A DNA stretch of 9,190 nucleotides from Oscillospiraceae bacterium (GCA_009784335.1 WRBX01000018.1:1-9190), one strand, 5' to 3'. Shown: positions 1 to 8,950, numbered from the stretch's first letter. A program made the numbers and translations. Notes: a model not told the origin generated them from the sequence alone.

Positions 1-774
1 CTCACTACAATTCCCAAAAGTGTAACCTTTTTCCAACGCATCATTAATCGCTCGCTCTAGCACATCGGCATTATTTGAGCTTGTGTTGTGCAATAAAATT
101 ATGCTGCCATTATGAAATTGCTTGGCAATCGAATTAAATGAATAATCCAAATCACCTTTTTTATCATCTTCCCAATCGACATATGCACTGCTCCAAAAAA
201 GTGTTTTGTAACCTAAGTTTTGCGATAGTTTTAACGATGCCACGCTATATTCGCCTTTTGGCGGGCGGAGATAACTCATAACATAATCATCGCCGAGAAC
301 TGATTTAACTTTGCTCTCAAGTGCTTTCAAATCGGCTGTCATCACTTCTTCACTAGTTTTAGGCATCACCAAGTGCTTGTCGCTATGATTGCCGATTATA
401 TGCCCGTCATCATTCATTCTCTTGATTAACTCCGGATTCTTATCAACAAAATGCCCGGTGACAAAAAAAATGCTTTTAGTATTCGTCGTTTTCAAGGCAT
501 CTAAGATTTTCGGCGTGTATCCCAGCTCATATCCGCAATCGAAAGTGAGATACATCTTTTTCTCATTGACATCGCCAATCCAAATTGCGTTATTTTGCGC
601 AAGTTCATCTTGAATATTTTTCGGCACCTCGGGAATTTGCCCTTCAGGCGCCCTTTTCAATCCCCATGCACGAAATGAGCTATTTGTTGCGTTTGCCCTT
701 GTGAAATCGAAAATAAAGCTGGTGCAGGTGAGCGCAACCGCTATTATTGTAAAAATTGTTACTAATTTCTTCAT
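1..774 (-). CDS. pdaA: PdaA-like peptidoglycan polysaccharide deacetylase (3' end cut by window edge)
   Basis: Reads as 258 codons from ATG at 774 with no stop before the window edge, so the C-terminus is missing. Residues 1-29 form a signal peptide or signal anchor (MKK, a hydrophobic stretch, then TRANA). The NodB-type deacetylase fold follows, with its usual motifs: TFDCGY with catalytic/metal Asp79, GNHSDKH with metal-binding His130 and His134, LRPPKG around Arg170, VDW at 199-201, and LLH with His229. The wording around these motifs (ELGYTPKILDAL, FFVTGHF, GHIIGNHS) matches PdaA, which removes acetyl groups from muramic acid so that muramic delta-lactam can form in spore cortex. It should act outside the membrane. 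The start is supported by GAGGAG six bases upstream, but that site lies inside a hairpin. A vegetative NodB-family deacetylase is the main alternative. The family call is firm; the cortex role is inferred. Confidence 0.88.
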   Translation of the reverse strand, partial: MKKLVTIFTIIAVALTCTSFIFDFTRANATNSSFRAWGLKRAPEGQIPEVPKNIQDELAQNNAIWIGDVNEKKMYLTFDCGYELGYTPKILDALKTTNTKSIFFVTGHFVDKNPELIKRMNDDGHIIGNHSDKHLVMPKTSEEVMTADLKALESKVKSVLGDDYVMSYLRPPKGEYSVASLKLSQNLGYKTLFWSSAYVDWEDDKKGDLDYSFNSIAKQFHNGSIILLHNTSSNNADVLERAINDALEKGYTFGNCSE

Positions 775-807
775 AAAAAACTCCTCATTATTATTGTTAA
801 CGAGGAG
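775..807 (-). terminator. Terminator-like hairpin that contains the pdaA ribosome binding site
   Basis: On the minus strand CTCCTCGTTA (807-798) pairs with TAATGAGGAG (790-781) over 10 bp with one G-T wobble and a 7-nt loop. Six T (780-775) follow and then directly the ATG of pdaA at 774. It has the form of an intrinsic terminator for the upstream HAD gene, whose stop is about 31 nt away. Its 3' arm GAGGAG is also the only good Shine-Dalgarno for pdaA. It may therefore stop read-through, hide the pdaA ribosome binding site, or both. The stem is AT-rich in its inner half, so termination strength is uncertain. Confidence 0.55.
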
Positions 808-838
808 CCCGGTTTTACTATTGTAATTTGTTGGCGAA

Positions 839-3413
<2,575 letters not shown>

Positions 3414-3418
3414 TTAAT

Positions 3419-3447
3419 ATACTATACGGTTTGGGAAAATTTGTCAA
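3419..3447 (-). promoter_or_regulatory. SigA-type promoter for eno-HAD
   Basis: On the minus strand TTGACA (3447-3442) is a perfect -35, followed by a 17-nt spacer and TAGTAT (3424-3419), a 4/6 -10. The overlapping TATAGT, at 15-nt spacing, is a closer hexamer but poorly spaced. The leader to the ATG at 3350 would be about 60 nt. The left heptamer array ends just upstream of the -35. Confidence 0.7.
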
Positions 3448-3457
3448 GAAAAAACAA

Positions 3458-3586
3458 CTAGTGGTTAGTGTTTAGTGGTTAGTGGCTAGTATTTTATGAA
3501 AAACCTCCCTAGATTGGGGAGGTTTTTTTCATATTTACTAGCCACTAGTCACTAGCCACTAGCCACTTCTTTTAGCCACTAACCAG
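3458..3586. repeat. Inverted heptamer arrays (TAGTGGC-type) flanking a terminator
   Basis: The left arm 3458-3492 is five heptamers with 7-bp period: CTAGTGG, TTAGTGT, TTAGTGG, TTAGTGG, CTAGTAT. The right arm 3537-3586 holds the reverse complement type: ACTAGCC, ACTAGTC, ACTAGCC, ACTAGCC, then after a short break TAGCC, ACTAACC. The arms face each other across the terminator at 3497-3530, so the whole stretch could fold into one long imperfect hairpin. The right arm runs into the 3' end of the sipL-like gene and supplies its last codons and stop (GTT AGT GGC TAA). The period of seven and the inverted layout do not fit CRISPR or an insertion sequence. Confidence 0.85.
3497..3530. terminator. 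Bidirectional intrinsic terminator between sipL-like gene and eno
   Basis: AAAAACCTCCC (3499-3509) pairs with GGGAGGTTTTT (3517-3527) around a 7-nt loop. A run of T follows on the plus strand (3523-3529) and a run of five T on the minus strand, with outer TGA/TCA bases that extend the symmetry. On the minus strand it stops transcripts from the sipL-like gene (stop 3572) before the eno promoter at 3447. Confidence 0.88.
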
Positions 3587-5074
3587 TATTCTTTGCCCTG
3601 CATATAATTCTTCGCCGTTTTCTTCTATCAAGTCGTGCTGCTTCACTTTATATTTTTTGGCAATGCTCCAAATGCAATCGTCATCCTGCACATAGTAAAC
3701 CCGCATTGCATATGGGCGGTTTTCTTTTATTTCGCAAGATTCCATAGGATTAGCATCTTCGAGGTATGTGAAATGTTCTTCCTTTTCTGCTTTCATTTTA
3801 ATAATCGCTGCAAAACTGATTTCAAGCTCACCGGCAAGATTTAGATTGTGAGCTATTCCATCGGGCCGGCAATCCAAATCAACTTTCTCATGTTCGCCGA
3901 TGAAAATGTTCTTTTCCAGTGTTACCATTTGCTTAACGGCATCCAATTCGCCGCCTGTTAGGTAGCTGGCCTTTACTTCAAATTCGCCGTGGATATTTAG
4001 GTTGCCGTTCTCGATTTGCATACTGAGTGTTTTGTTAATCACGCTTACATTATGAATGTGCTCAGGCTGACCGGTCAGCACCATAGCCATATTCATCGGC
4101 ACTTTTTCCTCGTTTTCGAGTGCAAGGCTCCAAAAATTGGCTGAACATTCGGCAAGCTCTAAATCATCTTTGGTTGAAAACATATCGGTAATATAATCAA
4201 TTTTTATAATTTTATTCTGATAGACAATCACTTTTATACTTGTTTCGATATCCACTAATCGGCTCTCGCCATCCTCATCTTGCCCTGTGATATGGTAGAC
4301 TTTGTCGATATTGGCACTGCAATTTGCCGGCATTTCACTATCCAGCTCATTTTCAAGAGCCACAATTTCGCTCACCGGATATGTGTTTTCAAGCGAATTA
4401 ATGGTGCCATCCTCGCCCATATATAGCATTTTTGCTATAAGCTCGCCTTTTAGAAGCACCTTATTCCCGGCAGATTTTGTCTCATGGCATATAAATCTAT
4501 TATCCAGCTTTAAAATCTCGGCGATAGATGGATGCCCTATGGGTATCTCAAAAGTGTTCTTGCATCCGAACCTATCAACACCGCAGAAATCATGGATTTT
4601 CACTGCGTGCGACTTGCGATGCATTTCTATATGCTCATCCTCGCAATCACTAATATAGTCCATTTCTTCGCGCATAAAATACTTGACATCCACGCCAACC
4701 GATAGACGCACGCCAAGCTTGCGCGAGTTAATCATTATCGCCTCAATCTGCACTTTTTTGATTTCGTCGATAATCGTGCAATCCATATCGCCGCAGTAGC
4801 AATCCACGGCGGTCTTAAAATTATGCTTGGTTTTGACGCTATAAGTGCGCCCGTCCTCGCCGCGATAGAGCACAACGCAATCGGCTTCCAGCTCCAAATT
4901 CAGCTTACCGCCTGCGCATTCAATGCTCGCCACGCTCACATGCGCATCCTCGCAAATCACCGCCACGCTATCGGGCTTGGTATCCGGGATATTGATATCA
5001 CACTCGCCATACGCCGGAATATACTGCTCCCCCGCTTTTTTGTTATACGATATATTCTCTTTCGTTAGTTCCAT
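3572..5074 (-). CDS. sipL: SipL-like spore coat morphogenesis protein (DUF3794/SPOCS repeats + C-terminal LysM)
   Basis: A 500-residue protein. Residues about 15-140 and 165-300 look like two DUF3794 (SPOCS) beta-rich units, with a related stretch to about 430, for example GEFEVKASYLTGGE. A C-terminal LysM domain covers about 457-498 (YYVQDDDCIWSIAKKYKV then LIEENGEELYAGQRILV), with Trp469 in the helix. The DUF3794 + LysM layout and length match SipL of Clostridioides difficile, whose LysM domain binds the SpoIVA ATPase to anchor the coat on the forespore. There is no signal peptide, which fits the mother-cell cytosol. ATG at 5074 has AAAGGAG-type sequence at 5082-5087 and a SigE-like promoter above it. 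The last residues (VSG) and the stop come from the right heptamer array, so the natural end may have been altered. A general DUF3794 protein of other coat function is the alternative. Confidence 0.88.
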   Translation of the reverse strand: MELTKENISYNKKAGEQYIPAYGECDINIPDTKPDSVAVICEDAHVSVASIECAGGKLNLELEADCVVLYRGEDGRTYSVKTKHNFKTAVDCYCGDMDCTIIDEIKKVQIEAIMINSRKLGVRLSVGVDVKYFMREEMDYISDCEDEHIEMHRKSHAVKIHDFCGVDRFGCKNTFEIPIGHPSIAEILKLDNRFICHETKSAGNKVLLKGELIAKMLYMGEDGTINSLENTYPVSEIVALENELDSEMPANCSANIDKVYHITGQDEDGESRLVDIETSIKVIVYQNKIIKIDYITDMFSTKDDLELAECSANFWSLALENEEKVPMNMAMVLTGQPEHIHNVSVINKTLSMQIENGNLNIHGEFEVKASYLTGGELDAVKQMVTLEKNIFIGEHEKVDLDCRPDGIAHNLNLAGELEISFAAIIKMKAEKEEHFTYLEDANPMESCEIKENRPYAMRVYYVQDDDCIWSIAKKYKVKQHDLIEENGEELYAGQRILVSG

Positions 5075-5098
5075 AATATAACTCCTTTCATTTACTTT

Positions 5099-5125
5099 AA
5101 TATATGTGAACGGAGCCTACTATAT
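5099..5125 (-). promoter_or_regulatory. SigE-like (mother-cell sporulation) promoter for sipL
   Basis: On the minus strand ATA (5125-5123), a 16-nt spacer and CATATATT (5106-5099) fit the SigE pattern ATA-N16-18-CATAHAHT. The start of transcription would lie near 5092, just before the ribosome binding site (5082-5087). There is no TTGACA at the right distance. Mother-cell expression is what a SipL protein requires. This is pattern reading only. Confidence 0.55.
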
Positions 5126-5135
5126 AACTATTTTT

Positions 5136-5236
5136 TGCACACAGATAACACAGACGCTTCGCGCACAGATTTTCACAGATATTTTTTAATATTTTTTAAC
5201 TGTGTAAATCTGTTCAATCTGTGTCATCTGTGTGCA
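5136..5236. repeat. 101-bp hairpin repeat made of ACAGAT units between sipL and tepA
   Basis: The outer arms TGCACACAGATAACACAGA (5136-5154) and its reverse complement (5218-5236) match at 18 of 19 positions. A second pair of arms, 5165-5180 and 5198-5213, matches at 14 of 16. The centre is A/T only and contains ATTTTTTAAT and ATTTTTTAAC in tandem. Repeated CACAGA/CACAGAT units occur in each arm. This looks like a small dispersed non-coding hairpin element. It lies upstream of both divergent genes, just outside the sipL promoter. Confidence 0.85.
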
Positions 5237-5281
5237 TAGCGGTAGCGTATTAAAAGCCTATTTTTAGATAATAATAATGTT

Positions 5282-5983
5282 ATGGATAATGAAGAAGAAA
5301 AGCAGGATGAGCAGGAGCAACCCAATACCGAAAATCTCACTCCAATTGGGGTTATTACTCCTGAAAAGTCTAAGCATAAAGTGTTCTGCCTGAATATTAT
5401 CGGGCATGTTGAGGGGCATGCTTTGCTTTCGCCGCAGCAGAAAACGACTAAATATGAACATGTCATTCCGCAATTAACGCTTGTTGAGGAAGATGACACC
5501 ATTGAGGGCTTACTTGTGACGCTTAATACTGTGGGAGGCGATGTTGAGGCGGGCCTTGCGATTGCCGAGATGATTTCAACCATGGGCAAGCCGACCGTAT
5601 CTTTAATAATCGGGGGTGGTCATAGCATCGGTGTTCCGCTAGCAACTTCATCGAACTATTCTTTTATTGCTCAAAGCGCGACGATGACACTGCATCCTAT
5701 CAGAATGACCGGCTTGGTGATTGGCGCATCGCAAACTTATGAGTATTTTGATAAAGTTCAACAGCAAGTTATGAGATTCATTGAGCGTAATAGCAAGATA
5801 AAATACGCCGAACTAAAGAAACTTATGAACGCGACGGGGCAGATTTCGAATGATGTGGGGACGATCCTCTTCGGACATGAAGCAGTTGAAAAAGGAATTA
5901 TAGATTCTGTGGGCGGCATTCGCGAGGCTTTTGACAAGCTTTATGAGATGATAGAGAAGAAAAAGAAGCGAAGAAAAAAGTAA
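5282..5983 (+). CDS. tepA: TepA/YmfB-type ClpP-fold serine protease
   Basis: A 233-residue ClpP-fold protein. The strongest match to the TepA type is the block ATMTLHPIRMTGLVIGASQTYEYF at about 133-156, followed by NDVGT and FGHEAVEKGIIDSVGG. The likely catalytic triad is Ser115 (GGGHSIG), His138 (TLHP) and Asp191 (NDVGT). GGDVEAGLAIAEMI at 85-98 is the usual strand-helix of the fold. The N-terminus (1-30) is acidic and Gln/Glu-rich, and the C-terminus ends in ten nearly all Lys/Arg residues. There is no signal peptide, so it is cytosolic. In Bacillus, TepA was linked to protein export and sits near sporulation genes; its exact substrate is unclear. No Shine-Dalgarno is visible before the ATG; AATAAT at 5270-5275 ends six bases before it, which could mean a leaderless mRNA. 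It converges on rluB with a 16-bp gap. Confidence 0.88.
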   Translation: MDNEEEKQDEQEQPNTENLTPIGVITPEKSKHKVFCLNIIGHVEGHALLSPQQKTTKYEHVIPQLTLVEEDDTIEGLLVTLNTVGGDVEAGLAIAEMISTMGKPTVSLIIGGGHSIGVPLATSSNYSFIAQSATMTLHPIRMTGLVIGASQTYEYFDKVQQQVMRFIERNSKIKYAELKKLMNATGQISNDVGTILFGHEAVEKGIIDSVGGIREAFDKLYEMIEKKKKRRKK

Positions 5984-5996
5984 TTTGCAATCACAT

Positions 5997-6016
5997 ATTC
6001 TATTTTTGAATAGAAT
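5997..6016. other. Perfect 8-bp AT-rich palindrome at the tepA/rluB convergent junction
   Basis: ATTCTATT and AATAGAAT face each other around the loop TTTG. The palindrome overlaps the rluB stop codon (6000-6002) and lies 13 bases past the tepA stop. It could act as a weak shared terminator, but it has little G/C and no T-run on either side. Confidence 0.35.
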
Positions 6017-6770
6017 CAATTTCAGCTTGCGACAAATGCCGCCAGCGGCCGAGTGGGAGGTTTCCGAGAGCGAGCCTTCCTATTTTTATGCGTTTTAGCT
6101 CGAGGACTTTTTTACCCGCGGCGGTGAACATTTTGCGGATTTGGCGATTTTTGCCTTCATGGATGGTGATGTGGAGGGAGGTGGAGGTGATTTGCCGGAT
6201 GATGCAGGGCGAAGTGTGAAATACCCCACCACTTTCAAAATTGAACCCCTCCGTCATGCCTTCGGCATGCCACCTCCCCTTAACAGGGGAGGCCATGGGT
6301 ATCTCAACCCCGGCTTCAATCTTTTTAATCTCTGCATCGGTTATGGTTTTATTCAAAATCACCTCGTAGGTTTTACCAAGCTCATGCTTCGGGTGAGTTA
6401 GTTTATACGCAAAATCGCCGTCGTTAGTGAGGATTAGCGCGCCGGAAGTGTTAATATCAAGGCGGCCGACGGGAAAGAGCCGCTCGGCAATCTCGCCGGC
6501 AATCAAATCGAGCACAGTTGGGCGGCCATGTTCATCGCCGGCGGTGGTTACATATCCGACCGGTTTATTGAGCAATATATAGACTTTTTTAGTGCTTTGC
6601 GAAATCGCTTTTCCCTCTACCTCTATTTTATCGTGCTCATTAACTTTGGTGCCAAGCTCGGTTACAATCTCGCTATTTACCTGCACTTTGCCCGCCAAAA
6701 TAAGCTCCTCTGCCTTACGGCGAGAGCAAATTCCACAATCTGCTATATATTTTTGCAGGCGAATTTCCAT
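6000..6770 (-). CDS. rluB: RluB/RsuA-family rRNA pseudouridine synthase with an in-frame repeat insertion
   Basis: A 256-residue protein with an N-terminal S4 RNA-binding domain (about 1-50, RLQKYIADCGICSRRKAEE) and the RsuA/RluB catalytic domain. Catalytic Asp105 is in VGRLDINTSG; LLNKPVGYVTT (66-76) and ITIHEGKNRQIRKMF (201-215) are family blocks. It should isomerise a uridine in 23S rRNA (RluB) or a related rRNA site. Residues 160-185 interrupt the family pattern between GVEIPM and TSPCIIRQI; they are encoded by a palindromic repeat. The start at 6770 is preferred because the protein then begins like its family; an in-frame ATG at 6815 would add 15 residues but directly abuts the T-run of a terminator. 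No close Shine-Dalgarno exists for either; the promoter at 6777-6806 would make the ATG at 6770 the first transcribed codon. RluB versus another RsuA-family member is not settled. Confidence 0.88.
   Translation of the reverse strand: MEIRLQKYIADCGICSRRKAEELILAGKVQVNSEIVTELGTKVNEHDKIEVEGKAISQSTKKVYILLNKPVGYVTTAGDEHGRPTVLDLIAGEIAERLFPVGRLDINTSGALILTNDGDFAYKLTHPKHELGKTYEVILNKTITDAEIKKIEAGVEIPMASPVKGRWHAEGMTEGFNFESGGVFHTSPCIIRQITSTSLHITIHEGKNRQIRKMFTAAGKKVLELKRIKIGRLALGNLPLGRWRHLSQAEIDSIQK
6216..6293 (-). repeat. Palindromic repeat inserted in frame in rluB (26 codons)
   Basis: This 78-bp stretch holds two hairpins on the plus strand: CATGCC TTCG GGCATG (about 6254-6269) and CCTCCCC TTAACA GGGGAGG (about 6273-6292). 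Its base make-up differs from the rest of the gene, being rich in C runs. It encodes a segment containing VKGRWHAEGMTEGF and FESGGVF, absent from the usual RluB pattern, and the reading frame is kept. The CCTCCCC/GGGGAGG stem next to a small variable stem looks like a dispersed intergenic repeat of Clostridia, from memory and without a search. Exact ends are approximate. Confidence 0.7.
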
Positions 6771-6776
6771 GTGCTT

Positions 6777-6806
6777 ATTAAATATTCCGCCTTCTAATCT
6801 TGTCAA
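6777..6806 (-). promoter_or_regulatory. SigA-type promoter for rluB, predicted leaderless
   Basis: On the minus strand TTGACA (6806-6801), an 18-nt spacer and TTTAAT (6782-6777, 5/6 match). Six bases, AAGCAC, separate the -10 from the ATG at 6770, so the predicted +1 is the A of the start codon. This fits the lack of a Shine-Dalgarno and supports the 6770 start over 6815, which would lie upstream of the promoter. Confidence 0.6.
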
Positions 6807-6817
6807 GATTTTCATTC

Positions 6818-6848
6818 AAAAAAAAGAACCCATCATATAGATGAGTCC
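6818..6848 (-). terminator. Intrinsic terminator of the SLH protein gene
   Basis: On the minus strand GGACTCATC (6848-6840) pairs with GATGGGTTC (6834-6826) around TATAT, with two G-T wobbles, and extends by three A-T pairs. Eight T (6825-6818) follow. It lies 17 bases past the stop of the SLH gene. The wobbles mean that it would be weaker on the plus strand. Confidence 0.85.
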
Positions 6849-6864
6849 TTTATAATTCGGAATA

Positions 6865-8841
6865 TTATTTATTATATGCGCTGCTCATTCCGGTTTCTAT
6901 AATCTTTGTCCAAATTTCTTTATCGCTGCCTTCTTCTTTAGTGAAAATATGAGTGTGCGTTGCTTCAAGCAAATCGCGATATCCCCAATAGCTAACCGCA
7001 ACATCATTGAATTTATGCGCATCTGCCGGAATCACTTCATTATCAATATGACGATTCAAGAATCTATTTACCATGGTTACAAATTCAATACGAGTTGTGC
7101 CGCTTTCAGGGTTATATTTACCATCATAGCCCTTAACCCAGCCTTTTGAATATATTGCAATGATATAGTCATAAGCCCAATAATCTTTATCGGTAACATC
7201 GCTAAACGGTGAAACATTCGAAGTTGCTTTGAACGCGTAGAAGTTAGAAATCAACACCGCCATTTCAGCTCTTGTGATTTCATCATTCGGACGGAAATAT
7301 CCATTTGTATCGCCTTGCACAATTTTAAGGTTGGTTAGCGCGTTAATCGCCACGCCATACCATTCACTATACTTAATATCAGGATATTTTTTGGCGTCAT
7401 AGCTATTTGCCAGCCTTGCATCTTCTTTTAGCAAGCGGAAGAATGCCATAACTGCCTCTGCGCGAGTGATTTTGTTATCAGGGAGAAAGTTATTGCCTTC
7501 ATATCCGCGCATATACCAAATATGGTCATCGGTTAGAAGCTCTTTAACTTCAGCAGTGTCAAGCTCTTGCGGTTCTTGTTGATTGGATCCGCCGGTGATA
7601 CGAGTTCTTCGTTCAAATTCGTTGCAGCCTTGGCGTTGGCAATAGCGCCTGTCAGAAGAAGAATTATATCTTTCCCAAGGACCCCATAAGTGCCCGAGTT
7701 CTTCATCACCATCTTCTTCATAAAAATCACCACAAACGCTGCAGGTAAATGTTGTGTATCCATCTTCTGTGCATTTCGGAGCTGTATCCACACCTACATA
7801 ATCATGCCCGGCCGATCCTTCATCATACCAAATCTTGTAATAATCACATACCCTACAGCTGAAAGTTATAAATCCATCATCCTCGCATGTTGGGGGAATT
7901 ACAGCTTTAATCAATTTGCCATGATGCCTGTGAATATCTCTGAACTGCTTTTCTCCACATCTTTTGCATTTGCGAGCTTCTGTTCCGTCTTCATTTTCGC
8001 CTGCAGGTGTAACTACACGCCAATCGCCCCAATTGTGGCCTAGTCTTTTAATTGACTGCTTGCTGCCTTTTGCATCGCATCCTTGTCTTTGGCAAACGCG
8101 AATTTTAACTCCGTCTTTAGTGCAGGTTGGAGATTTTGTGGTAACCCATTTCCATTTATGCCCTAATGCCGGAGCAAGAACTTCCTCGCAATCATTGCAG
8201 GTTTGCGGAGCCATGCAAGTTGCCGCAGTATGATTAACATGTTTGCATACATAACAAGGGCAATCATTCACCTCACATGGGCAAGGTTCGCCGGTAATTA
8301 CACGAGCACGATCCGCTGAACGAACTATATTAATGCCTGTGAACTGACCAGAGTAGTCATTAATTCTGCTGTTGGCACTAATTCTACCTTCGCCACCATT
8401 TAGTATAATAGTTCCGTGATTATCCAGTTGACTGGTACCTGTTAGTTCCAATCTGTTAGCATTCCTATTTTGCATAGTAATAGTACCATGATTATCTAGT
8501 ATGCTATTATTTAAGATTAATCTAACGGAATTATCATCATTTTTGTTACCAATTTGAATAGTTCCGTTGTTTCTTATGGTGCAAGAGCTGAAAGTTAGTG
8601 CTCTCTCATCACGAATATAAAGAGTTACACCTTCGGGTATCGTAATTGACAGATTGCTAACAGTAAAACTACTGGTAACAGTAACAGTGTCACCACTTAT
8701 TGAAGAACTTAGTGCACTTACTAGAGTAGCAGCACTTGTTGCATTACGATTAACCGCATTTGCCTGCAACAAAGGCAAGAGCGGCATAACCATAACAAAG
8801 CAGATTAGCATTGCTATGGATTTTTTAAATAGTTTTGTCAT
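6865..8841 (-). CDS. Secreted SLH-domain surface protein with beta-helix-like N-terminus and Cys-rich middle
   Basis: A 658-residue protein. A clear signal peptide ends at QANA (cleavage near 29/30). Residues 30-180 hold beta-rich repeats, with NNGTIQI (91-97), LDNHGTITM (115-123) and LDNHGTIIL (139-147) about 24 residues apart, as in right-handed beta-helices. Residues 187-406 carry 21 Cys in C-x2-C or C-x4-C pairs, set between GH-x-W/Y units (GHKW 227, GHNW 268, GHDY 345, GHLW 383) and PTCTKDG-like strings. Three SLH units follow: 434-473 (ITRAE 458-462), 486-533 (ITRAE 522-526) and 546-595 (TTRIE 582-586), with a partial fourth at 611-628. SLH domains bind pyruvylated secondary cell-wall polymer, so the protein should sit on the cell surface, exposing the N-terminal part. 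AAAGG at 8849-8853 supports the ATG. It is a single-gene unit with its own promoter and terminator. The ligand of the N-terminal part is unknown. Confidence 0.9.
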   Translation of the reverse strand: MTKLFKKSIAMLICFVMVMPLLPLLQANAVNRNATSAATLVSALSSSISGDTVTVTSSFTVSNLSITIPEGVTLYIRDERALTFSSCTIRNNGTIQIGNKNDDNSVRLILNNSILDNHGTITMQNRNANRLELTGTSQLDNHGTIILNGGEGRISANSRINDYSGQFTGINIVRSADRARVITGEPCPCEVNDCPCYVCKHVNHTAATCMAPQTCNDCEEVLAPALGHKWKWVTTKSPTCTKDGVKIRVCQRQGCDAKGSKQSIKRLGHNWGDWRVVTPAGENEDGTEARKCKRCGEKQFRDIHRHHGKLIKAVIPPTCEDDGFITFSCRVCDYYKIWYDEGSAGHDYVGVDTAPKCTEDGYTTFTCSVCGDFYEEDGDEELGHLWGPWERYNSSSDRRYCQRQGCNEFERRTRITGGSNQQEPQELDTAEVKELLTDDHIWYMRGYEGNNFLPDNKITRAEAVMAFFRLLKEDARLANSYDAKKYPDIKYSEWYGVAINALTNLKIVQGDTNGYFRPNDEITRAEMAVLISNFYAFKATSNVSPFSDVTDKDYWAYDYIIAIYSKGWVKGYDGKYNPESGTTRIEFVTMVNRFLNRHIDNEVIPADAHKFNDVAVSYWGYRDLLEATHTHIFTKEEGSDKEIWTKIIETGMSSAYNK

Positions 8842-8885
8842 TTTTTTTCCTTTCTTGATTAAATAATCCGTGAATTATTAAGCGT

Positions 8886-8914
8886 AAGCTATCACTTTTT
8901 TTTGTAATTGTCAA
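8886..8914 (-). promoter_or_regulatory. SigA-type promoter for the SLH protein gene
   Basis: On the minus strand a perfect TTGACA (8914-8909), a 17-nt spacer and TAGCTT (8891-8886), a weak 3/6 -10. The leader would be near 40 nt, ending in the AAAGG ribosome binding site. The gttacaaaat tandem repeat lies about 15-36 bases upstream of the -35, where an activator or UP-type element could act. Confidence 0.6.
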
Positions 8915-8928
8915 GAAATTTCACTTTT

Positions 8929-8950
8929 GTTACAAAATTGTTACAAAATC
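8929..8950. repeat. Tandem 11-bp repeat gttacaaaat(t/c) upstream of the SLH promoter
   Basis: gttacaaaatt (8929-8939) is followed at once by gttacaaaatc (8940-8950), one mismatch in 11. The period of 11 bp is close to one helical turn, so a protein could bind both copies on the same face. No known operator is recognised. Confidence 0.6.

Noticed and set aside
3458..3586. CRISPR array or insertion-sequence ends
   Set aside because: Units are 7 bp without spacers, and there is no transposase or target duplication in view.
5136..5236. Intrinsic terminator or riboswitch
   Set aside because: It lies between divergent genes, the loop rather than the 3' flank is T-rich, and no known riboswitch core is visible.
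5224..5589. Minus-strand open frame antisense to tepA
   Set aside because: It overlaps the conserved TepA coding region entirely and partly the hairpin repeat; Ser/Cys-rich shadow protein.
6771..6815. Upstream ATG at 6815 as start of rluB
   Set aside because: It directly follows the T-run of the SLH gene terminator and lies upstream of the likely rluB promoter; family members begin at the MEIRLQKY-like position.
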